From Trujillonella endophytica (GTDB taxonomy: Bacteria > Actinomycetota > Actinomycetes > Mycobacteriales > Geodermatophilaceae), in contig NZ_FOEE01000013.1 of NCBI RefSeq assembly GCF_900110555.1, positions 62,001 to 126,000 of the forward strand: a DNA stretch of 64,000 bases, given 5' to 3'. The notes beneath the pieces were generated by a model. That model was not told the origin of the DNA, ran no database searches, and was given only the letters and a program-made list of their open reading frames with translations. The number at the start of each line of letters is the position of its first letter. Position 1 is the first letter of the stretch. This document shows positions 1 to 10,147 of this stretch, one piece after another. Made by a program: the position numbers and the translations under genes.

Positions 1-77
1 GCAGAAGGAGGGACCGCCCGGTCACGTCCCGAGTCTACCGCCGGCTCCGCGGAGGACTCCGCGAGTTCCCGGGCGGC
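1..77. other. Left edge, no gene recognised
   Basis: This short stretch lies downstream of the minus-strand oxidoreductase gene that ends at 78. I see no supported coding region. A short self-complementary ctccgcggag element at 48-57 could help terminate that gene, but it is too short to call a terminator. Confidence 0.3.
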
Positions 78-1007
78 TCAGGCCAGCTGGGGAGCGACCT
101 CCGCGGCCACCAGGTCCAGGTGGTCCAGGTCTGCGAGGTCCAGCACCTGCAGGTAGACGCGGGTCGCCCCGGCATCGGCGTACCGGCCCAGGATGTCGAC
201 GGCCTCGGCCGGGCTGCCGGCGACCCCGTGCTCGCGCAGCTCGTCGACGTCCCGGCCGATCGCGGCGGCCCGGCGAGCGAGCTCGGCGTCGTCCCGGCCG
301 ACGCAGAGCACCAGCGCCGAGCTGAACACCATCGACGACGGGTCGCGCCCGGCCTCCTCGCACGCCGAGCGCACGCCGGCGAACAGCCGGGCGTTCTCCT
401 CGGCCGACATGAACGGCACGTTGAACTCGGCGGCGTAGCGCGCCGCCAGCCGCGGGGTGCGGCGCGCGCCGCTGCCGCCCACCAGCACCGGGATGCCTCC
501 GGGCTGCACCGGCTTGGGCAGCGCCGGGGAACCGGTGAGCCGGTAGTGCCGGCCCGCGAAGTCGAAGGTCTCCCCGGGTGGCGTTGCCCACAGTCCGGTG
601 ACGACGGCGAGCTGCTCCTCGTACCGGTCGAAGCGCTCCCCCAGCTCGGGGAACGGGATGCCGTAGGCCTCGTGTTCGGCCTCGAACCAGCCCGAGCCGA
701 TGCCGAGCTCGACCCGGCCGCCACTCATCGCATCCACCTGCGCCACCGAGATCGCCAGCGGTCCCGGCAGCCGGAAGGTGGCCGCCGTCATCAGCGTGCC
801 GAGCCGGATCCGGCTGGTCTCGCGGGCCAGGCCGGCCAGCGTGACCCAGGCGTCCGTGGGCCCGGGCAGGCCGTCGCCGGCCATCGCCAGGTAGTGGTCG
901 GAGCGGAAGAAGGCGTCGTAGCCGGTCTCCTCGGCCCGCCGGGCCACCGCGAGGAGGTCGTCGTAGCTCGCGCCCTGCTGAGGTTCGGTGAAGATGCGCA
1001 GTTGCAC
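78..1007 (-). CDS. LLM class F420-dependent oxidoreductase
   Basis: A 309-residue luciferase-like monooxygenase-fold (TIM barrel) protein. Members of this family usually bind coenzyme F420 and transfer hydride to or from small organic substrates in the cytoplasm; the substrate cannot be told here. Family hallmarks seen are RSDHYL near the N-terminus, GGRVELGIGSGWFEAEH in the middle, and PVLVGGSG followed by AARYAAEFN. The start is the GTG at 1007 (protein begins MQLRIF), chosen because a TAGCGT -10 box lies exactly 7 nt upstream, as in a leaderless transcript, and no Shine-Dalgarno sequence is present. It diverges from the Ala-rich gene at 1123. A second family member lies at 29110 and an F420 reductase at 28090. 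Family call is confident; cofactor and substrate are inferred. Confidence 0.85.
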   Translation of the reverse strand: MQLRIFTEPQQGASYDDLLAVARRAEETGYDAFFRSDHYLAMAGDGLPGPTDAWVTLAGLARETSRIRLGTLMTAATFRLPGPLAISVAQVDAMSGGRVELGIGSGWFEAEHEAYGIPFPELGERFDRYEEQLAVVTGLWATPPGETFDFAGRHYRLTGSPALPKPVQPGGIPVLVGGSGARRTPRLAARYAAEFNVPFMSAEENARLFAGVRSACEEAGRDPSSMVFSSALVLCVGRDDAELARRAAAIGRDVDELREHGVAGSPAEAVDILGRYADAGATRVYLQVLDLADLDHLDLVAAEVAPQLA

Positions 1008-1014
1008 GATGGCG

Positions 1015-1020
1015 ACGCTA
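1015..1020 (-). promoter_or_regulatory. -10 box for leaderless oxidoreductase transcript
   Basis: TAGCGT read on the minus strand, ending 7 nt before the GTG start at 1007. TANNNT at this distance fits actinobacterial leaderless promoters. No clear -35 hexamer is seen. Confidence 0.55.
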
Positions 1021-1122
1021 ACCGGGGCGGGGGCCCGGCGCCGGACCGGGAGCGCTCGGGGTGTGCTCGCCGCGCGATGCGGGCAGGATGGCGCCGAGAC
1101 GATCAACGTGGAGGTACATCCC

Positions 1123-2265
1123 GTGTTCCGCAAGAAGACCCGAGGCCAGGTCATCGCAGCCGAGCTCCAGGAGGGCTTCAGCCACATCGGGACGGCGATG
1201 ACCGAGGCCGGTCGTGCGGCCGCGGACGAGCTGGCCCCGCGCATCGCGGCCGCCCGCGAGGCCGCCGCACCCGCCCTGGGCGCCGCCCAGCTCGCCGTCG
1301 CCCCCAAGGTCGCCGCCGCCGTGGCCGTCACCGCCCCCGCCGTCGCCTCGGCCCGCGAGGCCATCGGGCCCCGCGTCGAGGCCGCCCAGAAGGCGCTCGG
1401 CCCGCGGGTGGAGGCCGCCCGCGAGGTCGCCGACGCCCGGTTCGCCGCCGCGGTCGAGAACCTCGGCCCCCGGGTGCACGCCGCCCGGGAGAACGCCCGC
1501 CCGGCCCTGACCTCGGCCGTCGCCGCCACGACCGCGGCGGCGTCCAAGGCCGCGGCCGACCTGGCCCCCCGGGTCGAGGCCGCGCAGAGGGCTGCCCAGA
1601 AGACCCTCGCCACCGAGGTGCTCCCCCGCGTCGTGGCCGCCCGCGAGGCCGTCGGCCCGGCCCTCGAGTCCGCGCGCGGCTCCCTGGCATCGGGGGTCGA
1701 GACCGCCCTCGGCGAGTTCGAGCACCGGCGCGAGGAGCTGGTGGCGGCGGCCGGCGCCACCGCGGCGAAGGCCTCGGGCAAGGTCAAGAAGCAGACGAAG
1801 AAGCAGAAGCGGGCCGCGGCCAGGACCGCCGCCAAGGCGAAGAAGCGGACCGCGCGGAAGGTGACGCCGGCGTCGTCGGAGCCGTCGTCGCGCCGGTGGA
1901 CGTGGCTGGCGCTGTTCGCCGCCGTGGGCGCCGTCGCCTTCGCCGTCGTCCGCCGCCGCGGCGAGGCCGACTCGTGGACCCCCGCCCCCACCGGGGACGG
2001 GCCCGTCCCCAGCTACCGAGAGGACCCCGTGCCCAGTTCCCCGAGCAGCAGCGAGTTCGGCACGACCGTCTCCAGTGCCACCTGGGAGGCCGGGGACTCC
2101 GCACCGGCCGAGTCCGACATGGGCCTGCGGGACGCGCAGAACGTCGCGGGCGACGGCGCGGACGGCGAAACCGACCCGACCGACACCGCCCCCGAGCCGT
2201 TCACCAGCGGTGGCAGCGACGACCCGGGCCCGACCGCCGGCCCCTCCGGTTCCGGGCAGGCCTGA
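1123..2265 (+). CDS. Ala-rich helical repeat protein with one membrane segment
   Basis: A 380-residue protein of unknown function. Residues 1-30 are basic. About 30-230 is an alanine-rich region of near-repeated 11-residue blocks of the type [10 protein letters not shown], which should form long amphipathic helices or coiled coils. A Lys/Arg-rich stretch ([20 protein letters not shown]) follows, then one hydrophobic segment ([16 protein letters not shown]), then a Ser/Pro/Asp-rich tail. The layout resembles DUF5324-type or apolipoprotein-like actinobacterial proteins, but I cannot assign it firmly. The GTG at 1123 is chosen because GTGGAGG lies 8 nt upstream; an in-frame extension to 988 would overlap the divergent gene and lacks a ribosome site. 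A strong hairpin follows the gene. A role in membrane binding or envelope structure is only a guess. Confidence 0.7.
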   Translation: MFRKKTRGQVIAAELQEGFSHIGTAMTEAGRAAADELAPRIAAAREAAAPALGAAQLAVAPKVAAAVAVTAPAVASAREAIGPRVEAAQKALGPRVEAAREVADARFAAAVENLGPRVHAARENARPALTSAVAATTAAASKAAADLAPRVEAAQRAAQKTLATEVLPRVVAAREAVGPALESARGSLASGVETALGEFEHRREELVAAAGATAAKASGKVKKQTKKQKRAAARTAAKAKKRTARKVTPASSEPSSRRWTWLALFAAVGAVAFAVVRRRGEADSWTPAPTGDGPVPSYREDPVPSSPSSSEFGTTVSSATWEAGDSAPAESDMGLRDAQNVAGDGADGETDPTDTAPEPFTSGGSDDPGPTAGPSGSGQA

Positions 2266-2285
2266 CCGCCTCCGAGACACCGCTC

Positions 2286-2324
2286 ACACCGCCCCCGCTG
2301 CCCTCTCGGCAGCGGGGGCGGTGT
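2286..2324 (+). terminator. Strong hairpin terminator
   Basis: A perfect 17-bp stem (acaccgcccccgctgcc and its complement) with a 5-nt CTCTC loop, 20 nt after the Ala-rich gene and just before the lipA promoter. No T-run follows, which is common in high-GC actinobacteria. Confidence 0.8.
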
Positions 2325-2337
2325 CGTCGTCCGGGCG

Positions 2338-2343
2338 TACCGT
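2338..2343 (+). promoter_or_regulatory. -10 box for leaderless lipA transcript
   Basis: TACCGT ending 7 nt before the lipA ATG. There is no ribosome-binding site in the gap, so lipA is probably translated from a leaderless mRNA. Confidence 0.6.
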
Positions 2344-2350
2344 GCAGGTC

Positions 2351-3322
2351 ATGAGCGAGACGGCGGCCCCCACGTCCTCCGGATCCGCCCTCGAGCCCGC
2401 CGGCCGCAGGCTGCTGCGCCTCGAGGTGCGCAACAGCCAGGTGCCCATCGAGCGCAAGCCCGAGTGGATCAAGACGCGGCTGAAGACCGGGCCCGAGTAC
2501 ACGGAGCTCAAGTCCCTCGTCCGCCGCGAGGGCCTGCACACGGTGTGCGAGGAGGCCGGGTGCCCCAACATCTACGAGTGCTGGGAGGACCGCGAGGCCA
2601 CGTTCCTCATCGGGGGCGACCAGTGCACGCGGCGGTGTGACTTCTGCCAGATCGACACCGGCAAGCCGGCGGAGCTCGACACCGACGAGCCGCGCCGGGT
2701 CGCCGAGAGCGTCGCTTCGATGCAGCTGCGGTACGCGACCGTGACCGGGGTGGCACGCGACGACCTGCCGGACGGCGGCGCGTGGCTGTACGCCGAGACG
2801 GTGCGGCAGATCCACGCCGCCGTTCCCGGCTGCGGCGTCGAGCTGCTGATCCCCGACTTCACGGCCGACCCCGCGCAGCTGGCCGAGGTGTTCTCCTCCC
2901 GGCCCGAGGTGCTGGCCCACAACGTGGAGACCGTGCCGCGGATCTTCAAGCGGATCCGCCCCGGCTTCCGGTTCGACCGCTCCCTCGCCGTCATCACCGC
3001 GGCCCGGGAGGCCGGGCTGGTGACCAAGAGCAACCTGATCCTCGGCATGGGCGAGGAGCCGCACGAGGTCGTGGAGACCATGCAGGCCCTGCACGACGCC
3101 GGCTGCGACCTGCTCACGATCACCCAGTACCTGCGCCCCTCGCCGCGGCACCACCCCGTCGTCCGCTGGGTCAAGCCCGAGGAGTTCGTCGGCTTCCAGG
3201 CCGACGCCGAGCGGATCGGCTTCGCCGGCGTCCTGGCCGGCCCGCTCGTGCGCAGCTCCTACCGCGCGGGGCGGCTGTACCAGCAGGCCGCCGAGGCCCG
3301 GGGACTGACCCGCCAGGGGTGA
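2351..3322 (+). CDS. lipA: Lipoyl synthase
   Basis: Radical-SAM enzyme that inserts two sulfurs into the octanoyl group carried by lipoyl domains of 2-oxoacid dehydrogenases and the glycine cleavage H protein. It has 323 residues, the normal length. The auxiliary 4Fe-4S cluster cysteines are C66, C71 and C77 ([12 protein letters not shown]) and the radical-SAM cluster is CTRRCDFC (C92, C96, C99). The conserved RSSYRAG motif, which supplies the serine ligand of the auxiliary cluster, is near the C-terminus. The ATG at 2351 follows a TACCGT box by 7 nt, suggesting a leaderless transcript. lipB is not directly upstream here. The next gene, DUF4191, follows at 50 nt with its own leaderless promoter, as in the mycobacterial lipA-Rv2219 order. 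Confidence 0.97.
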   Translation: MSETAAPTSSGSALEPAGRRLLRLEVRNSQVPIERKPEWIKTRLKTGPEYTELKSLVRREGLHTVCEEAGCPNIYECWEDREATFLIGGDQCTRRCDFCQIDTGKPAELDTDEPRRVAESVASMQLRYATVTGVARDDLPDGGAWLYAETVRQIHAAVPGCGVELLIPDFTADPAQLAEVFSSRPEVLAHNVETVPRIFKRIRPGFRFDRSLAVITAAREAGLVTKSNLILGMGEEPHEVVETMQALHDAGCDLLTITQYLRPSPRHHPVVRWVKPEEFVGFQADAERIGFAGVLAGPLVRSSYRAGRLYQQAAEARGLTRQG

Positions 3323-3360
3323 TCTCGGCGTCGTCGCCGGGAGCGGGCCGCGACCGGCCC

Positions 3361-3366
3361 TATCCT
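3361..3366 (+). promoter_or_regulatory. -10 box for leaderless DUF4191 transcript
   Basis: TATCCT ending 6 nt before the ATG at 3373; only gggggc lies between. This fits a leaderless start. Confidence 0.6.
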
Positions 3367-3372
3367 GGGGGC

Positions 3373-4224
3373 ATGGCACGCAGCAAGCCCTCGGACTCCC
3401 CCGCCCCCACCGGCAAGGCGGGGCGGGCTCCCGGCTCCGGGAGCCGCGGCCGGGGGTCGGGCTCGACCGCGGCTCCGGCGGCTCCCGCCGGCAAGCCCGG
3501 CAAGGCCCCCAAGCTCGGCAAGGACGGCCGGCCCAAGGTCGGCCGGATGACCAAGCTGCGCAACAACGCCCGCATGATGAAGCAGGCGTACTCGCTCACG
3601 CGCAAGAACGACCCCAAGCTGCCCTGGCTGATGCTGATCGCCTTCGTGGTGGTCGCCGGCGTGGTGGAGCTGATCGGCATCCTGCTGAGCGCACCGATCT
3701 TCACGATCGCCTTCGCCGTCCTGCTGGGCCTGCTGGCTGCGGTGATCGTGTTCGGCCGGCGCGCGCAGGGGTCGGCCTACCGGCAGGTCGAGGGCCAGCC
3801 CGGCGCCGCGGCCTGGGTGCTCGAGGGCATGCGCGGTGACTGGCGGGTGACCTCGGGCGTCGCCGGCACCACGCAGTTGGACGCCGTCCACCGGGTACTC
3901 GGCCGGCCGGGCGTGATCCTCGTCGCCGAGGGCGCGCCGTCGCGGGTCCGCCCGCTGCTGGCCCAGGAGAAGAAGAAGCTGGCCCGCATCGTCGGCGACA
4001 CCCCGATCTACGACATCACCGTCGGCGACGACGAGGGTCAGGTGCCGCTGAAGAAGCTCAACACCCACGTGGTGAAGCTCCCGCGCAACCTCAGCGCGGC
4101 GGAGGTCAACGCCCTCGCCCGCCGGATGAGCGCGCTGGGCGGCCCGAAGATGCCCGTTCCGGGCGGCCCGCTGCCCGGCGGCCGGCAGATGTCGGTCAGC
4201 CAGCGCCAGGTCCGCCGCCGCTGA
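3373..4224 (+). CDS. DUF4191 family membrane protein
   Basis: A 283-residue protein of the actinobacterial DUF4191 family (M. tuberculosis Rv2219 type), function unknown. The first 60 residues are a Lys/Gly/Pro/Ala-rich disordered tail. Two adjacent membrane segments follow at about 77-115 ([20 protein letters not shown] and [18 protein letters not shown]). The remainder is a predicted cytoplasmic domain with [22 protein letters not shown] and the basic stretch [14 protein letters not shown], ending in a Gly/Pro/Arg tail. It lies between lipA and the RDD-glnA1 pair exactly as in mycobacteria, which supports the family call. A leaderless -10 box sits upstream and a hairpin downstream. No biochemical role can be given from sequence. 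Confidence 0.85.
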   Translation: MARSKPSDSPAPTGKAGRAPGSGSRGRGSGSTAAPAAPAGKPGKAPKLGKDGRPKVGRMTKLRNNARMMKQAYSLTRKNDPKLPWLMLIAFVVVAGVVELIGILLSAPIFTIAFAVLLGLLAAVIVFGRRAQGSAYRQVEGQPGAAAWVLEGMRGDWRVTSGVAGTTQLDAVHRVLGRPGVILVAEGAPSRVRPLLAQEKKKLARIVGDTPIYDITVGDDEGQVPLKKLNTHVVKLPRNLSAAEVNALARRMSALGGPKMPVPGGPLPGGRQMSVSQRQVRRR

Positions 4225-4254
4225 GGCCGGCAACACCGCAGGCATAGGAAGCCA

Positions 4255-4286
4255 GACCCACGTCCCGGGACCCAGGACGTGGGTTT
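4255..4286. terminator. Bidirectional hairpin terminator
   Basis: A 10-bp stem acccacgtcc/ggacgtgggt with a 9-nt loop, followed by a short TTT on the plus strand. It lies between the convergent DUF4191 (+) and RDD (-) genes and could serve both. Confidence 0.65.
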
Positions 4287-4354
4287 CGCCTCCTACGCCT
4301 CCGGGGCCGGCGAGGACCTCCGGGCTCGTCGTCGGGCGCGGCCGCGCTCGTCGG

Positions 4355-4774
4355 TCACCGCTCCCGGACGACGGCGGTGTCGGTCAGGCGGTCGTGCAGC
4401 CCGCGGCCGTCGGCGTCGACCAGCAGCGCCGGCACCAGCAGGCACAGCAGCGCCGTGCGGACGACGGCCCGCCACGGGGCCAGCCGTTCGCCCTGCCGCG
4501 GGTGCGCCAGGCGCAGCGACAGCAGCCGCATGCCCGGGGTCTGCCCGAAGGCCACGAGCGTGACGACCGTGACGACGGCGAAGGTCAGCAACGTCCAGTA
4601 GGAGCGGCCGGGACCGAAGACGGCCACCGCGACCAACCCCGATCCGATGGCGTCGACCAGGTACGCCCCGACCCGGGTGCCGAAGGGCGCGAGCGACCCC
4701 GGTCCCTCGGCGGGCAACCCCAGCGACGCGCCGCGACGGCGCTCCTGAGAAGGTGGCTGGGCATCCCTGACCAT
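4355..4774 (-). CDS. RDD family membrane protein
   Basis: A 139-residue integral membrane protein of the RDD family, whose members are mostly uncharacterised; some act in ion transport. Seen are [18 protein letters not shown] (the R-D pair in the first helix), a central hydrophobic pair [17 protein letters not shown], the [13 protein letters not shown] motif, and the C-terminal hydrophobic segment followed by [11 protein letters not shown]. The ATG at 4774 is preferred over the upstream in-frame start at 4819 because a TACGCT -10 box ends 7 nt before it and there is no ribosome site. It is divergent from glnA1; the same RDD-glnA1 arrangement occurs in mycobacteria (Rv2219A-Rv2220). Confidence 0.85.
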   Translation of the reverse strand: MVRDAQPPSQERRRGASLGLPAEGPGSLAPFGTRVGAYLVDAIGSGLVAVAVFGPGRSYWTLLTFAVVTVVTLVAFGQTPGMRLLSLRLAHPRQGERLAPWRAVVRTALLCLLVPALLVDADGRGLHDRLTDTAVVRER

Positions 4775-4781
4775 GACCACC

Positions 4782-4787
4782 AGCGTA
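4782..4787 (-). promoter_or_regulatory. -10 box for leaderless RDD transcript
   Basis: TACGCT read on the minus strand, 7 nt before the ATG at 4774. Confidence 0.55.
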
Positions 4788-4863
4788 GAGAAGCACCCCC
4801 TGCCCCCCGCCACTCGCACGCTCGCGGCGGGTCCCTGCAGGGGGCCGACACGCCGGGGCCGGT

Positions 4864-4901
4864 GTTACCGGCCCGAAACACCGGAGACACCCCGGGGCAA
4901 C
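4864..4901 (+). promoter_or_regulatory. Four-box GlnR operator upstream of glnA1
   Basis: GTTAC-N6-GAAAC-N6-GACAC-N6-GCAAC, read directly at 4864-4868, 4875-4879, 4886-4890 and 4897-4901. This matches the actinobacterial GlnR consensus of alternating gTnAC and GnAAC half-boxes with 6-nt spacers. It lies about 10-50 bp upstream of a TAGGTT -10 box, a usual activator position. GlnR control of glnA under nitrogen limitation is established in Streptomyces and mycobacteria; its action here is inferred. Confidence 0.75.
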
Positions 4902-4911
4902 TCCTCGCTCG

Positions 4912-4917
4912 TAGGTT
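4912..4917 (+). promoter_or_regulatory. Candidate glnA1 -10 box
   Basis: TAGGTT just downstream of the GlnR boxes. It would start an mRNA with a leader of about 105 nt before the glnA1 ATG, consistent with that gene having a true ribosome site. The rest of the leader shows a repeated ctcctcgctcgt but no recognisable riboswitch. Confidence 0.4.
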
Positions 4918-5029
4918 CGCCTTCGGCTGTTCGCCCACTCCGTCCACGTTCGCTTCCGCGGGGGTCTCCGCTCCTCGCTCGTTCCACGCTGCGATGCTCA
5001 ACCCCCTGTCCGCTCACCCCGGAGGATCG

Positions 5030-6466
<1,437 letters not shown>

Positions 6467-6508
6467 TCCAGCGGGTCGCACGCGGCCCTGATCGGTGCAC
6501 GATCGCTG

Positions 6509-6537
6509 AGGCGGGGTCCCCCACGGGGGCCCCGCCT
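6509..6537 (+). terminator. glnA1 terminator hairpin
   Basis: A 13-bp stem (aggcggggtcccc pairing with ggggccccgcct, one T-G pair) with a 3-nt loop, about 40 nt after the glnA1 stop, followed by TCTC. Confidence 0.75.
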
Positions 6538-6644
6538 CTCGCGTGTCCGGTCGCCGCGCGCCCCGCCACCGCCGGCTCCTCCCGACCTAGCATCGGAGGA
6601 GGAGGGACGGTCCGCCGTCCGGGCACGAGGGCGAGGAGCGCGGC

Positions 6645-7328
6645 ATGACCGACCTGCTGACGGCCGGGACGGCGACGCTCGACCTGCGGGCCGACGACGA
6701 CGACCTGTCCTGGCTGAGCGGCCTGGACACCACGGTGCTCGCGGTGCTCGGCGGCGGGATCGTGCTGCTGCTCCTGCTCGCTCTCCTCGCCGGGTGGCTG
6801 GTGGTCCGCAAGGTCCGCCGCAGCCCCCTGGTCGCCCGGGGCCGGGAGCTCACCGCGCGCGGGCGGGAGCTGGGCGCGACCGCCTCCGCCGTCGTCGCCG
6901 CGCGGCGGTTGCCCCCGGGCGCGCGGCGGTCCGCCGCAGAACTGCAGGTGCAGGTGACCCGGGCCCGCGGCGAGCTGCGGCGGGAGCTGGCCGCCGCCCA
7001 CGACGCCGGGGCCCACCTCGGCGACGTGCCGGGGCTGCTGCCGGCCCTGGAGGCGGAGGGCACCCGGGTGGAGCGCTGCCTGCGGCAGCAGACGCTGGCC
7101 ACCTCCGCGCGCGGGTTCCCCGAGCTCGAGGCCGAGGCCGCCGCCTACCTCGACATGCTCGCCGACGTCACGGACGCGGTGCGCCAGGCCCAGCGGGTGC
7201 TGCCGGCCTCGAGCCACCTGCCCGGCGAGGTCGCCGACGCCGTCTCCGCCCTCCGCGCGCACACCGACGCCTACCGGGAGCTCACCGCCGCCCCGGTCCC
7301 CCCTCCCCCACCGCCCGCGCCCCGCTGA
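6645..7328 (+). CDS. Single-pass membrane protein with helical cytoplasmic domain
   Basis: A 227-residue protein that I do not recognise. An acidic N-terminus (DDDD at 17-20) precedes one strong membrane segment at about 30-53 (VLAVLGGGIVLLLLLALLAGWLVV), followed by a basic KVRR stop-transfer signal and an Ala/Arg/Glu-rich region that should be helical, ending in a Pro-rich tail. The topology suggests an outside N-terminus and a cytoplasmic helical domain. The ATG is preceded by GAGG about 8 nt upstream, and a TAGCAT box lies about 50 nt before it. It is the first gene of the accessory block between glnA1 and glnE. No function is proposed. Confidence 0.6.
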   Translation: MTDLLTAGTATLDLRADDDDLSWLSGLDTTVLAVLGGGIVLLLLLALLAGWLVVRKVRRSPLVARGRELTARGRELGATASAVVAARRLPPGARRSAAELQVQVTRARGELRRELAAAHDAGAHLGDVPGLLPALEAEGTRVERCLRQQTLATSARGFPELEAEAAAYLDMLADVTDAVRQAQRVLPASSHLPGEVADAVSALRAHTDAYRELTAAPVPPPPPPAPR

Positions 7329-7503
7329 ACCCCGGGGACGACCCCGCGAGGCGGCCCGGACCGACCTCCCGGGAAACGGAACGGGAACAGGCGTCGCCCG
7401 CGCCCGTAAAGGCGATGACAGCCCCACCGGGCCCTCGATACCGTCCGGGCCGCATCGATCGCGCGCGCCGGGCGTCGGCCGGCGTACCGACGGAGGGCGC
7501 ACC

Positions 7504-9639
7504 ATGGGCAGGTCGTTCGCTTCCCGCGTCAGTTCCCGCCGCTTCAAGTGGGTGGTCCTGATCGCCTGGCTGGTGCTGGCCGCTGCGGCGGCGCCGCTCG
7601 CGGGCGGCCTGACGGACGAGCAGGAGAACGACATCGCGGCGTGGCTGCCCGCCAACGCCGAGTCGACCATGGCGCTGGAGCGGCAGTCCGAGCTCGGCTC
7701 GGACCCCGACCTGATCCCCGCCATCGTCATCTACGAGCGCAGCGGCGGGGTGACCGACGCCGACACGGCCGCCGTCGAGGACGACATCGCGGTGTTCGCG
7801 GAGCTCGACGCCCTCGACGGCGAGATCACCGGGCCCATCCCCTCCGACGACGGCGAGGCGCTGCAGCTGATCGTCCCGCTCAACGTGGGCGAGGACGGCT
7901 GGGAGGCGATCGCCCCCGTCGTCGACGACATCCGCGCCGAGGCCTCCGACGGTCCCGACGGGCTGGACGCCTACGTGACCGGCCCCGCGGGTGCCGCGGC
8001 GGACTCCGCGGAGGCGTTCGAGGGCATCGACGGCACCCTGCTGTTCGCGGCTCTCGGCGTCGTCATCCTGATCCTGCTGTTCACCTATCGCAGCCCGATC
8101 CTGTGGGTGCTGCCGATCTTCTCCGCGGTCATCGCGCTGTTCGTCGCGCAGGCCGTCATCTACCTGTGCGCCCGGTACGCCGACCTCACCGTCAACGCGC
8201 AGAGCGCCAGCATCCTCACGGTCCTCGTGGTCGGGGCCGGCACCGACTACGCGCTGCTGCTCGTGGCGCGCTACCGGGAGGAACTGCGGCTGCACGCCGA
8301 CCGGCACGAGGCCATGGCCGAGGCGGTGCACCGCGCCGGTCCGGCGGTGCTGGCCAGTGGCGGCACCGTCGTCCTCGGGATGCTGTGCCTCGTCGCGGCG
8401 GAGATGAACTCCACCGCAGGCCTCGGGCCGGTCGCCGCCATCGGCGTCGCCGTGACCCTCGCCGTGCTCATGACGCTGCTGCCGGCGCTGCTGGTCATCT
8501 GCGGGCGCTGGGTGTTCTGGCCGGTCCGTCCGACCGTCGGCAGCGCCGAGCCCAGCGCCACCGGGCTGTGGGCGCGGGTGGGCCGCTGGATCAAGCCCCG
8601 GCCGCGGGCCACCTGGGTGGTCACCAGCGCGCTGCTGCTCGTCGCCTGCATCGGCGTGCTCAACCTGCACCCCGACGGCCTCTCGCAGGCCGAGGGTTTC
8701 CGCGGCACCCCCGAGTCGATCGAAGGCGACGAGGTGGCCGCGCGGCACTTCCCGGCGGTCGCCGGCAACCCGGTGTACGTCATCACCGGTGCCGACGACG
8801 CCGACGCCGTCGCCGAGGCCGTGGCCGCCGACCCCGGCATCACCGAGATCGTCGAGGTGCGGACCGAGGGCGACGACGCGCTCGTCGAGGCCACCCTGGC
8901 CGACCCCTTCGACAGCGACGCCGCCGCCGGGACCATCGAGGACCTGCGCAGCGCGCTGGACGACGTGGGCGACGGGAACGCGCTCGTCGGCGGCAACACC
9001 GCGATCAACCTCGACGTCCAGGAGGCCTCCCAGCGGGACAACATCGTGGTGATCCCGCTGATCATGCTCGTCGTGCTGGTGGTCCTCGCCCTCCTGCTGC
9101 GGGCGATCGTCGCCCCGGTGATCCTCATCGCGACCGTCGTGCTGTCCTACGGCGCGGCGCTCGGCCTCAGCGCGCTGATCTTCGACTGGACGCTCGGCGT
9201 GACCAACACCGACAGCGCGTTCCCGCTGTTCGTGTTCGTGTTCCTGGTCGCGCTGGGGATCGACTACAACATCTTCCTGATGACCCGGGTCCGGGAGGAG
9301 ACGGTCGACCACGGCACCCGGCGGGCCGCCCTCATCGGTCTGGCGGCGACCGGCGGGGTGATCACCTCGGCCGGACTGGTGCTGGCCGCGACGTTCGCCG
9401 TGCTGGGCACGCTGCCGCTGACGTTCCTCACCCAGCTGGGCATCGCGGTGGCCCTGGGCGTGCTGCTGGACACGATCATCGTGCGCTCGGTCCTGGTCAC
9501 CGCGCTCAACCTCGACATCGGGCGGCACATGTGGTGGCCCAGCCGGCTCGCGCACAAGCACGAGAAGGCGGAGACCCCGCAGGAGGAGGACGCCGAGATC
9601 GCCGCCGCCCTGGGGGCCGGGTCCTCCGCCCGGTCCTGA
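7504..9639 (+). CDS. MMPL family (RND superfamily) transporter
   Basis: A 711-residue MMPL/RND exporter; such proteins move lipids or hydrophobic compounds across the actinobacterial membrane using the proton gradient. Two homologous halves are seen: an N-terminal helix (WVVLIAWLVLAAAAAPL), a periplasmic loop, then six helices, repeated once. Each half carries the proton-relay motif in its fourth helix, VGAGTDYALLLVARYREE in the first and LVALGIDYNIFLMTRVREE in the second; the GTDY and GIDY aspartates are the expected relay residues. GGAGG lies 9 nt before the ATG and a TACCGT box about 60 nt upstream. It stops 4 bp before the convergent gene at 9644. Substrate unknown; no lipid synthase gene is adjacent. 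Confidence 0.92.
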   Translation: MGRSFASRVSSRRFKWVVLIAWLVLAAAAAPLAGGLTDEQENDIAAWLPANAESTMALERQSELGSDPDLIPAIVIYERSGGVTDADTAAVEDDIAVFAELDALDGEITGPIPSDDGEALQLIVPLNVGEDGWEAIAPVVDDIRAEASDGPDGLDAYVTGPAGAAADSAEAFEGIDGTLLFAALGVVILILLFTYRSPILWVLPIFSAVIALFVAQAVIYLCARYADLTVNAQSASILTVLVVGAGTDYALLLVARYREELRLHADRHEAMAEAVHRAGPAVLASGGTVVLGMLCLVAAEMNSTAGLGPVAAIGVAVTLAVLMTLLPALLVICGRWVFWPVRPTVGSAEPSATGLWARVGRWIKPRPRATWVVTSALLLVACIGVLNLHPDGLSQAEGFRGTPESIEGDEVAARHFPAVAGNPVYVITGADDADAVAEAVAADPGITEIVEVRTEGDDALVEATLADPFDSDAAAGTIEDLRSALDDVGDGNALVGGNTAINLDVQEASQRDNIVVIPLIMLVVLVVLALLLRAIVAPVILIATVVLSYGAALGLSALIFDWTLGVTNTDSAFPLFVFVFLVALGIDYNIFLMTRVREETVDHGTRRAALIGLAATGGVITSAGLVLAATFAVLGTLPLTFLTQLGIAVALGVLLDTIIVRSVLVTALNLDIGRHMWWPSRLAHKHEKAETPQEEDAEIAAALGAGSSARS

Positions 9640-9643
9640 CCGC

Positions 9644-9964
9644 TCAGGCGGCGTCGGCCTCCGGCTCGGCGTCGAGGGCGGCCAGGACGTCGTCCATCTG
9701 CAGCCCGACCAGCCAGCCGAAGGTGACCTCCTCGACCGACTGGCCGCTGACCTGAGCCATCGCGTCGAGCTGCGCAGCCAGGACGGCGCGGGCGGCGCGG
9801 TAGATCTCGGCCGCCGAGACCGCGGCGCCGACGTCGGCCAGCCACAGCCGTCCGTCGGGCAGCACGCGCACCCCCGGTTCCTCGCCGCAGCCGAGGTCGG
9901 CGCCGGCGCTGGCCAGCAGGGAGGCGCCGGCGCGGAGCTCGACCCGGCGGCGGTCGGCGGTCAC
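9644..9964 (-). CDS. Hypothetical protein, 106 residues
   Basis: A small protein with no recognised domain. It begins with a basic MTADRRRVELR, has RVLPDGRLWLADV in the middle and an Ala-rich helical second half with VEEVTFGWLVGLQMDDVLAAL, ending in an acidic tail. It has no membrane segment or signal peptide. The start is the GTG at 9964. No Shine-Dalgarno sequence is seen; instead a 14-nt palindrome (ccgggcgcgcccgg, 9964-9977) overlaps the start. It converges on the MMPL gene with a 4-bp gap and has no evident operon partner. Confidence 0.6.
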   Translation of the reverse strand: MTADRRRVELRAGASLLASAGADLGCGEEPGVRVLPDGRLWLADVGAAVSAAEIYRAARAVLAAQLDAMAQVSGQSVEEVTFGWLVGLQMDDVLAALDAEPEADAA

Positions 9965-10147
9965 CGGGCGCGCCCGGGCAGGATCGGGCGGGGGGAACGG
10001 GGCAGGCGCATGGCGGGCTCCTCGGCGGGCTGTGGTCGCTGACTGAGGAGTCGGCAGCCGGCACCGCTCCCGGCACCCTCGCCGGGGCCGGAGGGGCCAC
10101 TGGGGCGGACGGTGCGCCGCTCCCCCACCCGGCCCGCGCGGGGCCGC
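9965..10147. other. Intergenic region, no gene seen
   Basis: 183 bp between the start of the 9644 gene and the end of the ybdD-like gene, both on the minus strand. It contains the palindrome at 9964-9977 and GC-rich short inverted repeats near 10118-10140 that may end the cstA operon. No RNA gene or clear promoter was recognised. Confidence 0.3.

Noticed and set aside
4894-4999. Repeated ctcctcgctcgt in the glnA1 leader as a riboswitch
   Set aside because: No paired structure or known riboswitch core could be drawn from it.
7282-9561. 759-residue open frame opposite the MMPL gene
   Set aside because: His/Gln/Arg-rich antisense shadow with no motif.
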